64,000 nucleotides of DNA from an uncultured delta proteobacterium (GTDB lineage: Bacteria > Desulfobacterota > Desulfovibrionia > Desulfovibrionales > Desulfovibrionaceae), in the NCBI GenBank assembly GCA_900079685.1, contig LT599018.1, forward strand, positions 762,477 through 826,476, given 5' to 3'. Numbering within the stretch: position 1 is the first letter of the stretch; every line of letters starts with the position of its first letter. The translations under genes and the position numbers were made by a program. Shown in pieces: positions 62,746 to 64,000 of the stretch. The notes beneath the pieces were generated by a model that saw only the letters and a list, made by a program, of their open reading frames with translations, did not search any database and was not told where the DNA came from.

Positions 62746-63578
62746 ATGGCATCCCTCCTGTCACGCGCAACCTCCGGAATCTGCAAAAAAAAGGTCATTA
62801 TCGGCCTTGCGTTGCTGCTGCATTCCGGCTGCGCGGCCCTTTCCCCGGCCTGGAAGTGGTTTCCACAGCCCTGACTCTGGGGAACATCGGCCAAACCGTC
62901 ATCAAGATGACGGCCTCCGGACCGGAAAAAGTGGCTGTCGGTGAGCTGCCGCCCCATTATTCCGGCAACAGGAGCCGGATGATCCGCGAGGCGTGGGAAC
63001 AAAACTACCAACTCGCTAAAACGGTCCGCTGGGAGGGGGAAGACGCGCCCTGGCCGGAAATCGTCGCGGCGACGGCCAGGAAGGCAAACGGCGGCGGCGT
63101 TCTGTTCGCGCTTGTCGAAAGGCGGCCGCTGCGCACCGAGACCCGCCAGGAAGAGATCACGCTCTACCGGATGATATCGGGAAGGACGCTGACGGACCCC
63201 CGGCAGTCTCCGGGAGAGGGTTTCCATCCCCAGACGCAACTCCGCTCCGTTACCGTTCCCGTGTACACCTATACTGCCTGGTTCTTTTCCAGAAGCCGCC
63301 AGCCTTCGGGCATTCTGGCGACGGAAAACCCGCGGGGCGGCCCGTGCAACCTCCCCCAGGGAAGCGCTACCCTCGTCCTGGCGGCTGGTAAAAACACCCC
63401 GGCCCAGAGAGCGCATTTGCAAAGCGATGATATCATCACCGCCATAAACGGCCGATCCGCGCCGTACACCGCCCTGTATTCCATGCTGCGCCCCGGAGAC
63501 AACCCCCTGACCATCTGCAGAAACGGGCTATATCACTCCGTTGTTCTTTCTCTCCCCGCGCCGGGAAAAGCGCCGTAA
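62746..63578 (+). pseudogene. PDZ-domain lipoprotein interrupted by a one-base frameshift
   Basis: The first frame gives a signal peptide and lipobox LHSGC (from the ATG at 62746) and then stops at 62874. The rest, from about 62850, is in another frame and runs to 63578: EVVSTALTLGNIGQTVIKMTASGPEKVAVGELPP, then a C-terminal PDZ-like domain (LVLAAGKNTPAQRAHLQSDDIITAING). Adding one C to the CCCC run at about 62844-62847 joins them as CAALSPGLEVV. True mutation, sequencing error or slippage cannot be told. Function unknown; a periplasm-facing scaffold is likely. Confidence 0.8.
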
Positions 63579-63611
63579 AAAAAGATGACCGGCGGAACCG
63601 GTCATCAAAAA
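63577..63611 (-). terminator. Terminator of the MucR-type gene, also convergent stop
   Basis: GATGACCGG and CCGGTCATC pair around a short loop. On the minus strand seven T follow; on the plus strand the stem comes right after the PDZ gene. Confidence 0.85.
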
Positions 63612-63628
63612 CACGAAAAAGAAGCACA

Positions 63629-64000
63629 TCATGCGGCGTGTTTGCGCCGCTCCCAAAGCTTCATGGCTTTCATCTTTTTACGCCGTTCGCGCTGCAAGGA
63701 CTTACACACCAACGGCGTGTTCCGTTTGATGCCCCACTTTTCGCGGTAGGCATCCGCGTCAAGGTTATGCGACGCCAAGTGCTTCTTCGTCAGTATTTTG
63801 AAAGATCTTCCGCATTCTAGGCAAACGATGGTCTGCTCTTTTATGGATTTGCGGACAGGAGCAGGCGAAACGTCTTCTTCAGGCTGCGCGCCGGCGCAAA
63901 CGTCGCGAATACCTTCAGACAACTTTTGAACCATGGAAATAATTTCCTCTTCAACCATGGTTCTTACTTTTGCCTGCGCTTTGACGATCTCCAGCGCCTC
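63629..64000 (-). CDS. Ros/MucR-family transcriptional regulator, N terminus cut by the window edge
   Basis: At least 123 residues are visible; the frame stays open to position 64000, and the residues there (EALEIVKAQAKVRTMVEEEIISMVQKL) match the usual MucR N terminus, so the true start lies beyond the edge. The Cys2His2 finger is CLECGRSFKILTKKHLASH (CX2CX9HX3H), followed by the basic tail typical of Ros/MucR. Such proteins control surface polysaccharide and motility genes. An ATG at 63958 would cut off this N terminus and is not chosen. Confidence 0.9.
   Translation of the reverse strand, partial: EALEIVKAQAKVRTMVEEEIISMVQKLSEGIRDVCAGAQPEEDVSPAPVRKSIKEQTIVCLECGRSFKILTKKHLASHNLDADAYREKWGIKRNTPLVCKSLQRERRKKMKAMKLWERRKHAA

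Noticed and set aside
63629..63958. MucR-type gene starting at the ATG at 63958
   Set aside because: The frame continues upstream to the window edge with residues that match the conserved MucR N terminus.

Overview
This is a GC-rich bacterial chromosome window, roughly 60 % G+C by eye, that reads as core genome of a motile, anaerobic, sulfate-reducer-type deltaproteobacterium, most likely a member of the Desulfovibrionaceae. The reasons are: a Ros/MucR-type zinc-finger regulator, rubrerythrin, a DsrE-type protein, a MotA-MotB-MotB-FliL-FliN-FliO-FliP-FliQ operon, TrmD fused to a second SPOUT methyltransferase domain, a UbiD-type decarboxylase, a mannose-type PTS IID protein beside HPr and Enzyme I, and good matches to the sigma-54 consensus upstream of motility genes. 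I see no prophage, insertion sequence, CRISPR array or rRNA operon. One tRNA (Lys) and one 6S RNA candidate are present.

Layout. 1-6291: partial biotin carboxylase (-), purine nucleoside phosphorylase, AbrB-type membrane protein, EamA protein (-), RecQ, Memo-family protein (-). 6482-15815: GlmU (-), RluA-type pseudouridine synthase, a ZapB-like/ZapA/6S RNA/RNase Y block, a DapF-like epimerase, then PAP2, RadA and a zinc-ribbon protein on the minus strand. 15979-19898: minus-strand operon metH, tlpA-like, GNAT, hpt. 20203-27505: RpoH, TPR lipoprotein, LolB-like lipoprotein, RpiB, CysS, BepA-like protease. 27587-30774: PepD (-), a small unknown (-), rubrerythrin (-), a small unknown. 30939-37758: ffh, rpsP, khpA, rimM, trmD, rplS, rnhB, yraN, rsmI, a translation and RNA-modification block. 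37845-42804: PTS IID, HPr, Enzyme I, SmpB, GT9 glycosyltransferase. 42895-45398: a two-gene unit behind a sigma-54-like promoter, then rmlA and rmlC. 45415-49243 (-): ankyrin membrane protein and UbiD. 49521-51230: Era and YggS. 51407-56515: flagellar stator, switch and export operon. 56574-64000: YheT-type hydrolase (-), tRNA-Lys, DsrE-like protein, class I aldolase, SMR transporter, radical SAM protein, diguanylate cyclase, a frameshifted PDZ lipoprotein and a partial MucR regulator.

The most unusual signals are non-coding or structural. Two distant intergenic elements share a core but have different, internally matched 20-23 bp inverted arms (6408-6476 and 49314-49443). Five 13-bp tandem repeats lie in front of rpiB. 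A one-base frameshift lies in a C run of a lipoprotein gene at about 62845. fliO and fliP overlap by 104 nt. Two sigma-54-type sites sit upstream of motility-related units. A four-helix ankyrin protein lies between otherwise ordinary loci. I did not find a clearly new multi-gene defence or mobile system. All functional calls come from reading motifs; no database search was run.
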